Shown: one piece after another, positions 54,093-64,000 of the stretch
How the letters are laid out: each line of letters begins with the position of its first letter
Numbering within the stretch: the stretch's first letter is position 1
Origin: Pisolithus tinctorius
Taxonomy: Eukaryota > Basidiomycota > Agaricomycetes > Boletales > Pisolithaceae
Direction: 5' to 3'
NCBI GenBank assembly: GCA_024663395.1
Contig: JANFAH010000001.1
Span: 5,022,001 to 5,086,000 of the forward strand
Length of the DNA stretch: 64,000 nucleotides
Notes under the pieces: model-generated
What the model was told of the DNA's origin: nothing
What the model saw: the letters and a program-made list of their open reading frames with translations, nothing else
Database searches by the model: none
Position numbers and translations under genes: made by a program

Positions 54093-55623
54093 TTAGGTGC
54101 GTTCGATGGGTATGGTCGCAGTCTGCCCAACATTGAGTGCTCCAAAACCACCTTCCTCCCACCAATCACCACTACGTGCACGTGCTAACCTCAATAACGG
54201 TTCGTTAGCTTCGTGATCACTCCCCGCCCATGTTGCGAAATGCATAGCAAGAGAGTGACGAGCACGAAGGTCCCGTGCGAGTTGCACAGCATCCTCTGGG
54301 GACGCATGGGTCACAGCTAGGTGGGTATCATCTGCCAGCTATCCAGCCTCAGCTACGAAGTGAGAACCTAAACGAAAAGAAGAGAGTTGTACCTGGTAGC
54401 CTAATTGGCCGAGGAGGCTGAGCGAGGCACCACGCCATATGGGTATCATGGCAACATCGAAAGGTCCGTATTTCTGCCCGATTTCTATCGAACATAAGGG
54501 AGCAAAATGTACGGAAGGAAGGAACTAGCTTACCCCGAAAGATAGCTAGGTTTTAATGGTCAATGGCAGTTAGCCTAAATCACTTCTGTGCAACTCACGA
54601 CATGGTCCCATTCCGGTGCGGTAGCCAGTGTCCCTGAAGAGAACGAAATGAGTGACGAAATCAAGTGACTGAGGCGTGTGTACCCTGCGAAGTAAATCGA
54701 AGAGATGGTTTCATCTTCGACGGTTCTGATTTGAACTACCCAACTCGACCACAACGACTTATTGTAATCCAACAGCCCTCCTAGCCACAGAGAACGTGTC
54801 GGAGAAAGTATAAGTAACTGCGAATCACGCACCGCTATTATGTTGACACGGCGTGCATGCAATTACGATCCTAGTATCTGGCGTAGAGGGGAGCCGGTAT
54901 GCAATCGATTCCCACCAGTCCATCTCTATCACCTGACATTCCGGGATACCCCCAGAAACCAGTGTCTTTTTGACACCAAGGGGGACCAGGAACCGGAGGG
55001 GACTGGTCCGATCAGACTTGCTGTTGGACATTTCACAAATTTGCACCAGCGTATCAATGTCGCAATGGTCATAACTGTAGCGTCATGACATCGGAAAGCT
55101 TTCAGTTGCAAGATAAAACGATGTAGTTGTACACACTGATTGTGGCTGATAGCTACGAAGTCGATATCAGGCAGGTCCTCGATCTTGCAGGGTGGAGGTA
55201 GCCGACGGCGAAGGCCGTTAAACAAACTAGACTTGTAAGCGTACTCCGAGAACATAGGGTCAAAGACAATGCGTGCCCCTGGAGTGCCGCTAACTGTGGG
55301 TGACTGCACAAGAAAACCCTGAAGCTTAATCAATGGGACAGACAGGTGATGGACGGATGAAATCAGACCGCATGTCCCAGCCAAGTCGCATGAAGGCAAA
55401 ACTCATTAGAAGTTTTGGTCTCGAGCACCGAAAAATCAGGTTTAATGGTAGTGACAGGTTGGATGAGCTCGACGCCGTCGAGAGGTTGCGCACGAATGAC
55501 GACGGCTGGAAGAGAGACCAACTTGATGAACAACTGAAACAAGGACCTTGCTGGCGGCCACGGATTTTCAAACCAACTGTTCACTCCATCTGATCTGTGA
55601 TGACTTGGCAGGTCGGCCGGCAT
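54093..55623 (-). CDS. NAPE-hydrolysing phospholipase D-like metallo-hydrolase
   Basis: Zinc hydrolase of the metallo-beta-lactamase fold that in animals releases N-acylethanolamines from N-acyl-phosphatidylethanolamine; the yeast relative is FMP30. Starts at 55623 (MPADLPSHHRSDG). The first exon has WLGHA; the next has GARIVFDPMFSEYAYKSSLFNGLRRRLPPPC and ISHN, and the following intron (GTGTGT...ACAG) splits a His codon, so that ISHNHYDHCDIDTL, the HxHxDH metal site, is complete only after splicing. Later blocks: SPLRFLVPLGVKKTL, CTPCQHNSG, LDYNKSLWSSWVV, FAGDTGYRTG (again restored by splicing), GPFDVAMIPIWRGA and LAMHFATWAGSDHEANEPL. Unspliced translation would show a misleading SHNQ in place of the metal ligand. 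Confidence 0.87.
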
Positions 55624-56028
55624 GATGGTCGCGTATAAAGAGGGTGGTGTGGGGGTTACGTAATCTGTACTGCGGCTTCGCGAACCGAAACAGTCGATTC
55701 GACTACGAGGAATTTTCACTGCTTTGCTTATGGAAAGCGTAACCCACCATATGTCGATGGACACAACGTCTTGCAAGTCCGTTCAGCGACCCTCAGCTTC
55801 GCAAAATGAAGTAGTGATATGCTCGTGACAAGCAAAGTAACGGTACAGCAACTACACTCGACGTATGCAAGGGTATCCATGAGACGCAACATTTTGCGAC
55901 ATCCAATGCGTTATATGGACAACGGGAACTCGACGCGGTGATTCGCCACCGTTCCCTACTCCTAGGCCATATTTCGCGACTGAGGAGACTGTGTCGGAGG
56001 CGTCGGCCTTCCAAGAATCGTCAACATC
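55624..56028. other. Intergenic spacer upstream of the NAPE-PLD-like gene
   Basis: Between two minus-strand genes. AT/GC-mixed sequence with no convincing ORF; it should hold the NAPE-PLD-like promoter. Confidence 0.4.
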
Positions 56029-57675
56029 CTACAAGAGTGCGTGAGCAAGCACGACCCTCAACAGAAACCTCGAGAACATATGATCAATAAAGATTGCGGA
56101 ACTATGTCTATACTTGAACGCATCAAGCACGACGACTGAATGCAAGACTAGATGCAAACAAGGAACGTACTGTGTTGTGGCGCTGAAAGGGAGTTGGGTC
56201 CCTCTAGCCATCGGCGATCGAACGTCAACACCACAAGGGAAGTCGCCGTTGTATGACTCGCCAGTTACTGGCAATCCGACTTTCATGGCGTTGCAAGTTG
56301 CTTGAGTTTCCCGAAAAATCGGCGAAACTGCAACGTCAACATACTTGGACTTTGCAACTTCTTCGACCGAGAAGATAAGAGGGGAGGACGAAACACAAGA
56401 CTCGTGAAGACAGCCAGGAGGGCAATGAACTCTAAAAGCACTAGCTTGGCTGCCGTCCTCGTGTCGGACAAGCTGAATGTGGGAGCTGTTCTGCGGGGAA
56501 TCAATGCGATTGCCGCATTCTGGTGACCACCCCGTGTGCAAATCAATGGCCCCCGGTTGCTCACACGTCTTTGTGAACGCCCTGCAATTTAGCAATGGTA
56601 GGGCTGGCAATGATAAACTTGGTGTGAGCCGCGAAGGTCTACCGCGACTGATCCTGACATTGGCACTCTCGGCATTAGATATGTGGGGTTTTGTCTTCGA
56701 ACACTCCGGAGGTGTTTTAAAAGACGAGGAACTGTTTGAGGAAGCGGGTTTTGCTGGACTTGGTGGCCTTGTCAGGGGTCGGCGTTTGACTTTGGCAGGA
56801 TCAAACTCGCGCGGGACAGGTCTAGGAAGCCAAATACGAGAGTCGATATTCTTTTCAATAACGAGTTCGTCAAGGGTCCGGTATGCCACCCCGCGTACGG
56901 GAACCTGAACCCTGCTCTGCGGAGGAAAATCCCCTAGTTCATGCTCTTCAACATCGCTGGAGGCTGGCGTCCGCAAGCCCTTACTGGGCGATCTGCATCC
57001 CGACCGATTACCCATCAGGGCAAATGGAGACTCCTCGACACTGTCAGAATGCGCCAATGGCGAACCAAATTCTGTCCCTGGTGAAATCCACTTAACATGA
57101 GCCGAAGGCGTGTCCTTATCTACCGTCCCATGTTGCGTGACCTCTGTCGATGGAGAGGGCGGTGTCGAGATTGAACTCTCCCTTAACGTTCTGTGCAACC
57201 TGCCAACGGGAGAAGGAGGAGGAGAGGGAATCACCCCTCGTTGCGTGAATGAGTATGTCTCCTTCGCGTTCATGTTAGGTGTCATTAACAGCGATATCTC
57301 GGATGACACCGGGGACGGAGGTGATTTCTCTTGCTTGACAGCGGCTTTCGTGGACGTATGTTTCTTTCTGCTTTTACCCCCAACAGATGAAACGGCCATA
57401 ACCTCTCCTCTTGCCAACGCTGCTTGGAACACTCGTTCGGCTTCCTCTCTGGTTGGGAAACCCTGGTATACGGGATATTGAACACCTCGAATCTTCCACG
57501 AAGCTTCGATCCTATGAACAAGTACCCGGGTGGAAGAGCCCAAAGTTAAGCAAAAATGAACGCGTTATTGGTCAGTTTCGACACGGTCAATCGACGACGA
57601 AGTGGAATTGTACCACGTGTCATAAACGCCAGGCTCCGTGCCTACGGTTACAACGTATGCCATTGCCTTGCCCAT
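56029..57675 (-). CDS. Protein with an RNase H1 N-terminal/viroplasmin-like domain and a long disordered region
   Basis: The first exon, from 57675, encodes MGKAMAYVVTVGTEPGVYDTW. An intron (GTACAA...CATAG) then joins W-IEASWKIRGVQYPVYQGFPTREEAERVFQAAL. Together these make the caulimovirus viroplasmin/RNase H1 N-terminal fold, known to bind RNA-DNA hybrids or double-stranded RNA in RNase H1. The remaining 450 residues are Ser/Pro-rich and mostly disordered, with repeated SPP motifs, a short conserved-looking stretch (VPVRGVAYRTLDELVIEKNIDSRIWLPRPVPREFDPAKV in part) and a hydrophobic C-terminus that may result from a missed final intron. No RNase H catalytic domain is present, so it is not RNase H1. 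Function unknown. Confidence 0.6.
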
Positions 57676-57965
57676 GGTATGAGTTATTCTAGCAAGCGTA
57701 TTCAAAATGAGAGCCAATGATAGGTGCAGTAGAGTGAACGTAGACAGGAGCGTTCAACTTTCGTGGCGCGCGTCTCGGTCACGAGGCTCAAACGTCAAAT
57801 TAGCCGGTGGCTCCAGTAGGCCGACAGCATCACAACACAAGTTACTTACGGGTAACTACATGGCGGACAGGAGGTACCTAAGCCAAGTCCGTAGAATGGT
57901 CCATAGAATGGTTCAAAGTCATTGTCCAATACACCCCATATACACCCATAACACCCAACGGTGGA

Positions 57966-59085
57966 TCAGACAGCAACATAACCCCTGCGGCCCGAATGCC
58001 GCGGTCGAACATTCGAACATAGGTGGTGAGCAACATCCTGTAGCATGTAAGGTACTTCTCTCCAGAAGTCTCGATGTCTGTGGGATTCAGCAAGAGGATG
58101 CCGCGTTAGCATAGGTGCACTCACGGAATCAAGTCCAACCCACGGGCGCCATAGGCTGAATAGTTGTAGTAGACGCCTAAAGCGATGTAGGCACCGAAAG
58201 CGAACAGAAGCCTGTTAACCAAGTTAATGTTGGGGAACAGCGTTACCGCGATCAGGTCACAATCGAGAAACGTACATCAAGAAGAAAAAGCCTAAACCAC
58301 TCCCGACGTGTTCTATAGGTACGTCATCAGGATTTTCCTCGCTGCCGCCCTGTTTTTCATCCTCTCGGGGTGGTGGTTGTCCTTGGTGAGCCTTACACGC
58401 GCAACGAGAGCTCCACTCCACGGTTGCTTGTCCATGTTCATAAGATGCAAGCAGTGGATGTGAGGTACTTTCTGCACATGCAAGATTAATCCTGAGAGAT
58501 TGAGGCACCGAGTCTGGAGAAGAGCTTGGATAAGGGAGGCCATGTAATACTATAGACAGGCCTTCCGAAGCTGCAAGAAAAACGTCGATGACATGTCCGG
58601 CAAGAAATGACCGGGGAGGACGTACATGGGAGATGGAAAGTCTGAGCGTCAAGTGAAGATACGTGTGCAACGGGTACCACAGCTGTTATTCTGTCTGTGC
58701 CCTGCCCGCCCTTTCTGTTTATCTTCGTAAGACAGGCAACCGTGCCGGACGGACACTACGATTCTCCACCAATCAGGATAGCCGCCAAAACGATTTCAAG
58801 GATGCGAACCTGGTCCTCATTCGATCTTCCCCCCACTGAAAGCAGCGTCTCGCACAGATCAAACCTCAGCTCGTCTATGAACTTGCTCGGCGGTGACTCG
58901 ACCTCCCACTGCACGACCTGCAAGCCCTTCAAACCGGTCAAATCGTATCTGACGCCGTCGACAATTGGCTCGCAATCGAACGGTGCGCCATGTCCTTGAG
59001 CTGCGACATCCAAGATGGTCGCAAGGAAGAACAAAGCTGAGACTGCCTGGGAAAGCGTGGTCCGAACGTGGCTCCGCAGCATCAT
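57966..59085 (-). CDS. ATG27/mannose-6-phosphate-receptor-like type I membrane protein
   Basis: Cargo receptor-like protein of the Golgi-endosome system; ATG27 helps ATG9 trafficking in autophagy. It starts MMLRSHVRTTLSQAVSALFFLATILDVAAQG, a signal peptide. The luminal domain contains FDCEPIVDGVRYDLTGLKGLQVVQWEVESPPSKF and FDLCETLL, then after introns TDRITAVVPVA and GLSIVLHGLPYPSSSPDSVPQSLRINLAC, and C-terminal SYEHGQATVEWSSRCAC. A membrane segment (GSGLGFFFLM, then NRLLFAFGAYIALGVYYNYSAYGARGLDLIP) leads to a short cytoplasmic tail HRDFWREVPYMLQDVAHHLCSNVRPR. Family assignment to ATG27 versus MRL1 is not settled by inspection; both share this receptor fold. Intron borders in the luminal part are approximate. 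Confidence 0.72.
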
Positions 59086-59225
59086 AAGCTCCTGGCTCGG
59101 CTGTATGATGAAACTGTAACGGAGAGAGTGCGTCGAAGACAGCCATTACATAATCCACATATCGATTGCTTTTAGGAGCCTCAGCGCTGTCTGCTGCCGG
59201 ATTGTTGGCAGTGCTCCCATCTGTC
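59086..59225. promoter_or_regulatory. Bidirectional promoter, ATG27-like / ataxin-3
   Basis: 140 bp between divergent start codons. No clear elements. Confidence 0.4.
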
Positions 59226-61036
59226 ATGGTGGGCCTCGATAGACTCTCACCTCTCATATACCATGAGAGACAGCAGGAGGGGTCCATGCTTTGCGCACAG
59301 CATGCGCTAAACTCGCTTCTCCGTAAGTCCTGGCCTAGATTGCGTGATCGCACTAAAAAATCCACTTCCGCTCAGAAGGACACTATGTAGGTCTCATTTT
59401 ACGCAAATTGAGCGGCACAACACTCACCGATCGGTTCAGTTCACCGCACCCGATTTGTCTGATCTGGCTCGTAACCTAGACGCCCTGGAGCACAGTTACA
59501 ACAGTGAATCTAGCCGTGGTGGAGGCAGCATGAACATGGACGATACGGGTAGGGTTCAACTCCGAATAAGGATCGACTTTTTCTATTTTTTTAAAGAAGG
59601 CTCCAGGATATTTTTCAGTACAAGTGCTAGAAAGTGCCCTAAACTTATGGGGTTTGAGGTCCGTAACGGGTTGGATAAGCATCATTCTAACGCTGAGCTC
59701 GCTTCAGTCTCGTTCGATGGGGTTCGGAAGCCACTCGATCATACCAAAACAAGCCGCAGTACGTTTTCGTTTCTTTTTCGTCATTTGTTATGTACATATT
59801 GTTCACACGGGCTTCTCGCAGCGCACAATTAGCGTTCATACTCAATCACAACCAGCACTGGTATACCCTTCGCCCCTTCGGACTCACACCCGAAAGTGGC
59901 CATTGGTTCAACTTGGACTCTAGCGAGCCAGAGCCTCGTTGGATTGGAAAAACTTATCTCGACATGTTTCTTCAACAGGCAGAACAAGATGGTAAACGAT
60001 TGACCTTGTTGCACGTGTACAGATTATCCTCAATTGTATCCTCTCGTTTGCAGGGTATTCTGTATTCGTGGTTACACCCACTGATTCTGGGAGCGATCTC
60101 CCTCGCACACAAGCAGATGAATTGGCAGAAACTGTACCAGAACCGTCATCCAATAGACCCTTATCGTCTACGTCGGAAAGGACACCATTGGACGCAGGGC
60201 ATGAGGATGAGGATATGGATTTGCAGGCCGCTTTACAAGCCTCCTTGGCGAATGATGATCACCGTGGCGCATCTACCACATCCAGGGCCAGCGTGCCTGG
60301 CACTGCCCCTTACCCGCCTCCTCTCATTCCAAGCGATCGTGATATTCCAGGTGTTCGTAATAGAGAGGTACCACACGCAACGACGTCTTCAAGTTGGGTC
60401 CACCATAGCTCTCCACCGGCCCGAGAGACACACAGAAATCCAGATTCAGATCCTCTGAGAGCCTCGATGGAAAGGAACCGCGTCATTATGGAGAGGATGC
60501 GCAGAGAGCAGGAGATGGCTCTGCGAGAGCAATATGAAACCGAAGCCGCGCAATTCGGCCCGACTCGCCAAGAGGGATCATTCAGGTCCTCGGCACAGGA
60601 TGAAGAAGACGAACACGTGCGGAGAGCTATTGCGGCATCCTTAGTTGATCACCCTGATTTGGGGGAGGGGCATGACATAATTGTCGATGACGGTGATGAG
60701 GAGGATGATGGTGACTACCGCCCAACTCCACTGACTGAGCAGGTGCACCGGGTATACGACGACGACGACGCGGACTTACAGGCCGCCCTCAAAGCATCTC
60801 TGGAAACGGCGCCTTCTGGATTTAGGCTGCCAGCTAGTCCACGACCTTCTCAGCGACTTACGTCACCCCCATCTGCACCAACCACTTCTTCGGAACAGAA
60901 GACGGAGGCGATGGAGGAAGGAACGGAGTCTGATACTGAGGACGATGCTAGTTGCGCTCAATCGGAGGCGCCGCAGGAGGCAGGGCCTAGCATAGAAGAG
61001 ATACGGAGGCGTCGTCTGGCGAGGTTCGGAGGATGA
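59226..61036 (+). CDS. Ataxin-3-type deubiquitinase (Josephin domain)
   Basis: Cysteine protease that trims ubiquitin chains and works with the p97/CDC48 system. Exons 59226-59322, a micro-exon 59376-59386 (11 nt), an exon starting FTAPDLSDLARNLDALE, then one carrying YFSVQVLESALNLWGL, one with LAFILNHNQHWYTLRPFG, and a long last exon. The Josephin triad is intact: Cys in GSMLCAQHALNSLL, His in NQHWYTLR and Asn in WFNLDS. WIGKTYLDMFLQQAEQDG precedes the linker. The C-terminal part has two ubiquitin-interacting motifs (DMDLQAALQASLAND and DADLQAALKASLET) and a third-like EEDEHVRRAIAASLVD. There is no polyglutamine tract. Convergent with the RING gene. Confidence 0.9.
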
Positions 61037-61636
61037 TCAACTTCATTTCGAGACATGTCTCTGCAGGGCTCTGATTCGTGCATTCCCAAGAACTCATTTC
61101 ATATTTCCTCATTGTTGCAAGTGCAGTTCACAATTACACCTCGCAGATGCTGATGATATCAATCAAAGATTCCTGGAACAATTACTCAGATAAGCACGTA
61201 AAATTGTACAACACACGCTGTCTTGCTGTCCATGTTGCCACTGAAGTTACTACCGATTTCCTGAGGTGGACTTGAGTTGGTCTGGTGGAACGATGCACGC
61301 GAAAAAGGCAGGCGGGCACTACGGCGACGGCGGCTGACCCCTGCCTCGGGCTGAGAAATAGACTCAACTCTGAGTCGTACTTGCCCTTAACTTCGAAAGT
61401 ACATAAACTCCTAAAAATCGGGCTAATAAAGCGCACGCATTCCTGCAAGGAATCTTGTCGACCTCAAAGCATATCTGGAGGGAAGCCCCGCTGTCGCTGG
61501 TGAACCTTCGATTGGCGGACGTGGCAGGAATAACGGGATGCCGCCGCGTGCAGGTGGACTCGATAACCCTGCCAGCCATATTATACACGCTCATACAAAT
61601 GTGCAACATAAAAACTATAGAGCAAGATCATATATG
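61037..61636. other. Intergenic region between ataxin-3 and the RING gene
   Basis: 600 bp between convergent genes, longer than usual in this block. Small ORFs on both strands have no recognisable content; one part (61310-61345) is GC-rich with ACGGCGACGGCGG. I see no RNA gene. Confidence 0.45.
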
Positions 61637-63674
61637 CTACGACAACAGCGTGGTTGGTGTTTCACTCGTCTCTGTAGTCCCTCCTGGGTTAGTTGGTGAT
61701 CTATGCTGTCGACCGCGTGCATATCGCAGGTAACGGGAAAACCGATTCTGTGCACTCCCAAGTGAAAGCGCTTGACTGCTACGTCGAAAACCATCCTGCT
61801 CGCCGCTACTTGGTTCCCCAGTAAGTATCGCCTCCAACGCATGAAAGTCTGCATGGCCAAATGTGTATGTATAGCAGCGAGATCGGCAGGTCACTCACCT
61901 TGTCGGCACAGCGGGCAAGAACCTGATAGCTCCAGCAACCATGGATCCACGCACGCCTGGTGGAACCTGTGTTTGCCTTCGCAGGGCAGAACCCGTAGGT
62001 CATCGCCTTCCTCAAAGCCCATAATACAAATCGGACACGTCTCCCTGCCGATGGTCTCCGGCATCACATCACCTGTATTTGAAGATTGTTGCCCTGTCTC
62101 TGTTGTAGACCGCAGCCGTGGAGTGGGTAAAGCTTCCTCATTTGGGCCCGAATCTGGAATACCACCCGGTCCTAGATTCCTGCCTTCAGACGAGTCACTG
62201 GGAGCCCCAACCACCTCCCTTAACTCTACCGAATCGGGTTGCGGAGAAACAGGTGTCACGGCCATCTCTACGTGTGCTGGCTCTTCGAGGTCTTTCGTTC
62301 GAGTGATGGGCTCGCTAGACGTTCCAAACTTGACCACCGGGAATGTGTCCAGTATCGCCCGCCCCAGCCCTCTCGCTCGGCTTTGGCCTGGGTCACCGAC
62401 GCCACCATGTTCGGGCATGCGCGGTCCATATCGGTCAGGATGGCGGATAGCGCGAATAGCCTGAGAACAATGAACGACATAAACCAACTAGCATCATGGC
62501 GAAAGCGACGAACCCCAGAAATGATTACAAGGCAAAACAAAGCCGAAACGCAGCCTGTGATGGCGTATAATATAATCCTGGGGAAAGTAGTCATGAGGGT
62601 CATGCTCGTCGAGTTGAAAGAAGCCTTGCATTGCGAGCCCGGTCTTTTGCGAATCGCTCCCGCTATTACTTGAACTAGACGTAGTACTACCCACATCCAA
62701 AGAACCGTTGTTAGGTGAAGCCGTTGCATTAAAAGACTGGAGTGTTGCAAATATCATTCCGGGTGCAACCGGACTTCCCAATGCAATGCTCCGGTTCACA
62801 GCAGATGCGGTTTCATTCAACATCGTTGCGTTGTATGTTCCATAGTAGGTCCCGTTTGCTCCGAACAAGCTATATTCATATTCGATGAACCTGTGGTGTC
62901 GACACCTCAGCAGCAAGCGGTGAAAACTTGAGAAAAATGCCCACTTTGACACCCGAGCGGATTCCGTTGTAAAAACGTCAAAAACACGGTCGAAGTTATC
63001 GGGATCTGTGTATGCAGGATTGAGAGCACATGAATCTGAATAAAGTGAATAAAGCAACTGGATCAGCCGCGATAAATCAGCATCCTCGCCAGCATCGGAA
63101 AGAAGGTTATTTCTCACAGCAGCCTGAGCCCCACGTTCCTGCGCCAGTGTGAAGATGTCCAGCTCTTGGGTGGCGTTGGTAGAGTTCGTGTCACACGAGA
63201 CGAAAGCAATCCAGGGGGTGGTTGCTAAAGGTAGCCCGGGTCCAATTGAACGGCTTCCAGCGAACGCTGAACAGATGTGAAACGCACTGATGGTACCGTA
63301 GCCAGCAATATCCTCCGAAAAATGCAACAAAGGTCCCTGTTCGAATTATATGACATCGACCCATGCCAATGAAATATGTTCATGAGGCTGAGCTCGAACT
63401 ACGCACCTGTGATAAGCCGTCCGAATTTGCCCCGGCAAGAAGATAGTACACAAATTCTGTGTCAGATCTGCAAGTAGGACCGAGGTTGAGGGGTTGACGA
63501 GGATACTTCACCCTAACGGACGCCTCACCCGTTGGAGTACCATTGCAATGTGAGCCGGTTGGTTTCCGTTCCTTCACTTGGGTTCGTGCCATTGACCGGT
63601 TGAGCGGGAATGTAAGCTAGCGCAGGCGAGAGTACCGTCAAGGCGAAAACAAGCCAAATGTTACAGAAACCCAT
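61637..63674 (-). CDS. PA-TM-RING type membrane ubiquitin ligase
   Basis: Predicted endosomal or vacuolar E3 ligase. It starts MGFCNIWLVFALTVLSPALAYI at 63674, a signal peptide, followed by a 60-nt intron (GTGAGG...GCAG). The lumenal protease-associated-like domain includes GYGTISAFHIC, TTPWIAFVSCDTN and ALAQ-like ELDIFTLAQERGAQAAV. A single transmembrane helix (IILYAITGCVSALFCLVIISG) is followed, across an intron, by AIRAIRHPDRYGPRMP. After a disordered acidic linker comes a RING-H2 finger: CPICIMGFEEGDDLRVLPCEGKHRFHQACVDPWL...CPLCR, with all eight ligands. The last exon (61893 to 61637) adds a Ser/Thr/Arg-rich tail. Layout is that of the RNF13/RNF167 class in animals and similar fungal proteins. 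Confidence 0.83.
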
Positions 63675-63916
63675 GGAAGCAGCAACAGAACGGAGAAGTT
63701 CGTGCTAAAGTACAACCTGCACGGTGAGGCTGGGTCCAAGCCACGAGTTCTGTGCGACGTTGAAAACGTCTACCCCACGCATGGTGTGCATGACAACTCC
63801 AATATATAGCCAAATTTGGCGCCGAGTTGAAATCGCTACAAAGTACAAAAAAATCTCTGGTTGATGTGTACAATGGTCATCCAACACAACAGTCGCTCGT
63901 ACATCGAGAATGCCCC

Positions 63917-64000
63917 CTACGCTTCCCGGATAATTTCCTTAACAGCTTCTGAGAAAACCTCGCAGCCCTTCCTCAAGTCCTCCCGAGTCACATTCAAAGG
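63917..64000 (-). CDS. C-terminal end of a probable class-III aminotransferase (partial)
   Basis: The last 27 codons, PLNVTREDLRKGCEVFSEAVKEIIREA and stop, run off the right edge. The pattern (P-L-x-[VI]-T, then a helix with xGCEVxxxAVKEV) is that of the C-terminal helix of class-III PLP aminotransferases such as 4-aminobutyrate or ornithine aminotransferase. Too short to name the substrate. Confidence 0.5.
   Translation of the reverse strand, partial: PLNVTREDLRKGCEVFSEAVKEIIREA

Noticed and set aside
61285..61609. Small ORFs between ataxin-3 and the RING gene
   Set aside because: Short, overlapping on both strands, no motif; likely 3' untranslated DNA.

Overview
The window is nuclear DNA of a filamentous basidiomycete, most likely an Agaricomycete. 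The host genes carry many short introns (about 45-60 nt) with GTRNGY donors and YAG acceptors. All core proteins are of fungal type (COG2, VPS8, a CTI6-like PHD protein, ILV1, TOP1, CDS1, RPS23, DBP10, DUO1). The transposons (KDZ with a TET/JBP gene, Ty3/gypsy, DIRS-like) are typical of mushroom-forming fungi.

Two landscapes are joined. From 1 to about 24.3 kb is a transposon island; from 24.3 to 64 kb is compact, CpG-rich gene territory with small intergenic gaps. The island starts with a KDZ-type DNA transposon occupying 1 to about 15.5 kb, whose left tip lies outside the window. It is framed by two 45-bp minisatellites in inverted orientation that share the core CCTGGAAGTGGnGTCGGCCGAC. Between them are four genes whose splice models I could close in frame or nearly so: on the minus strand a protein whose N-terminus copies the histone H3 tail (MVKTKQTAKKTTGGRAPR) followed by a PHD-like finger, a possible His-Cys hydrolase core and a zinc ribbon; on the plus strand a TET/JBP 2-oxoglutarate dioxygenase (383 aa model), the KDZ transposase (1031 aa model), and the divergent HMG-like cargo protein of such elements. 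The region between the divergent H3-mimic and TET genes holds a CpG-rich tandem array whose units resemble intron modules on the minus strand, and the putative TET promoter. The body of the element is almost free of CpG.

The KDZ right end abuts a Ty3/gypsy gag-protease fragment (15.5-17.6 kb, minus). This is followed by another LTR-element tail with polypurine tract and LTR (18.2-19.05 kb) and by a decayed DIRS-like element (19.1-24.25 kb, minus; gag, RT-RNase H, tyrosine recombinase). The DIRS-like element ends just upstream of COG2.

The host block contains: COG2 (+, Golgi tether), VPS8 (-, CORVET), CTI6-like PHD protein (-), ILV1 (+), complex I B12 subunit (-), TOP1 (+), CDS1 (+), RPS23/uS12 (-), DBP10 (+), QTRT1 (-), mitochondrial tyrosyl-tRNA synthetase (+), DUO1 (-), NAPE-PLD-like hydrolase (-), a protein with a viroplasmin/RNase H1 N-terminal domain (-), an ATG27-like receptor (-), ataxin-3 (+), a PA-TM-RING ubiquitin ligase (-), and the last codons of a probable class-III aminotransferase (-). 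The pairs are mostly convergent with tiny gaps or divergent with short shared promoters.

The candidate undescribed system is the left part of the KDZ element: a transposon-borne H3-tail mimic paired with a TET oxygenase, flanked by CpG-palindrome satellites that show the decay pattern expected of methylated cytosine. TET/JBP-KDZ linkage and the HMG-like cargo are established for basidiomycetes. The H3 mimic, the splice-site array and the satellite patterns are read from this sequence, and their function is inference.
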